From positions 1-23,509 of the IMG/VR virus record IMGVR_UViG_3300028800_000314: DNA of 23,509 nt; one strand, 5' to 3'. The notes beneath the pieces were generated by a model that was given only the letters and a program-made list of their open reading frames with translations, was not told where the DNA came from and made no database searches. Source of the DNA: a virus. Positions 23,384 to 23,509 of this stretch are shown here, piece by piece. Every line of letters starts with the position of its first letter. The stretch's first letter is position 1. The position numbers were made by a program, and so were the translations under genes.

Positions 23384-23509
23384 TAGGGGTGCAATACAAA
23401 AGATTATACGACATACCAATGCCCCAATCTACCTACGAAACAAATTTGTAAATTAATTACTTTACACAAATACCCACAACTTATTTCTCACAACTTAAAT
23501 ACAAATTAA
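23384..23509. repeat. Inverted repeat, right copy (126 bp) at window end
   Basis: Exact reverse complement of 1061-1186. Read on the plus strand it encodes the last residues of TerL (GVQYKRLYDIPMPQSTYETN, then L and stop) followed by the AT-rich TAAGTTGTG repeats in inverse. There is no terL body next to it, so this is a detached terL end joined to the small Cys-rich gene. The sequence stops with the repeat, so its real extent is unknown. Confidence 0.97.

Noticed and set aside
1-23509. T7-type phage RNA polymerase promoters repeated before virion genes
   Set aside because: No repeated 20-base class of motif was noticed in the intergenic gaps; those gaps are mostly 0-10 bases, and the promoters found are sigma70-like.

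Overview
The window is part of a double-stranded DNA tailed phage genome, or a prophage-derived contig, with a short-tailed (podovirus) virion module. The large genes follow the order of the T7 morphogenesis block: portal, scaffold, capsid, two tail-tube proteins, three internal virion proteins and tail fibre. The sequences are far from T7 itself, and the family calls rest on recognisable motifs, sizes and order. AT-rich DNA, strong GGAG-type ribosome sites and sigma70-like promoters suggest a Gram-negative bacterial host; nothing here fixes the genus. Replication, transcription and integration genes are absent, so the genome is incomplete.

Layout, read along the minus strand from the right. 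Two small Cys-rich proteins (23369-22813) lie at the right edge. A lysozyme-like gene stands alone on the plus strand (22353-22823), divergent from the small terminase gene. From 22293 down to 3435 almost everything is one packed minus-strand block: terS, a 44-residue protein nested at its end, a 105-residue coiled-coil protein, portal, a Bbp19-like protein, scaffold, major capsid, a head-fibre-like protein, a hairpin terminator, adaptor (gp11-like), nozzle (gp12-like), internal proteins (gp14-, gp15- and gp16-like) and a 1045-residue tail fibre. A plus-strand secreted mini-protein (3113-3334) interrupts the block. Then a second minus-strand operon (3015-1119) has its own promoter, three small genes and terL. 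Three small genes of unknown function (772-1) follow after a G/C-tract-rich, apparently non-coding stretch (773-1060).

How it works together: TerS and TerL package DNA through the portal into a capsid built on the scaffold. The adaptor and nozzle form the stubby tail, the three internal proteins would be ejected to carry DNA across the envelope, and the fibre binds the host. The lytic-transglycosylase function that T7 carries on gp16 is not visible in the gp16-like protein; a lysozyme-like protein is encoded separately.

Most notable: a perfect 126-bp inverted repeat between the terL 3' end (1061-1186) and the right edge (23384-23509), which may be a real genome feature or an assembly or amplification artefact; a terL gene with no usable ATG/GTG/TTG start but a well-placed ribosome site before an ATC codon; a T7 T-phi-like terminator after the capsid genes; and several tiny genes that standard calling would miss.
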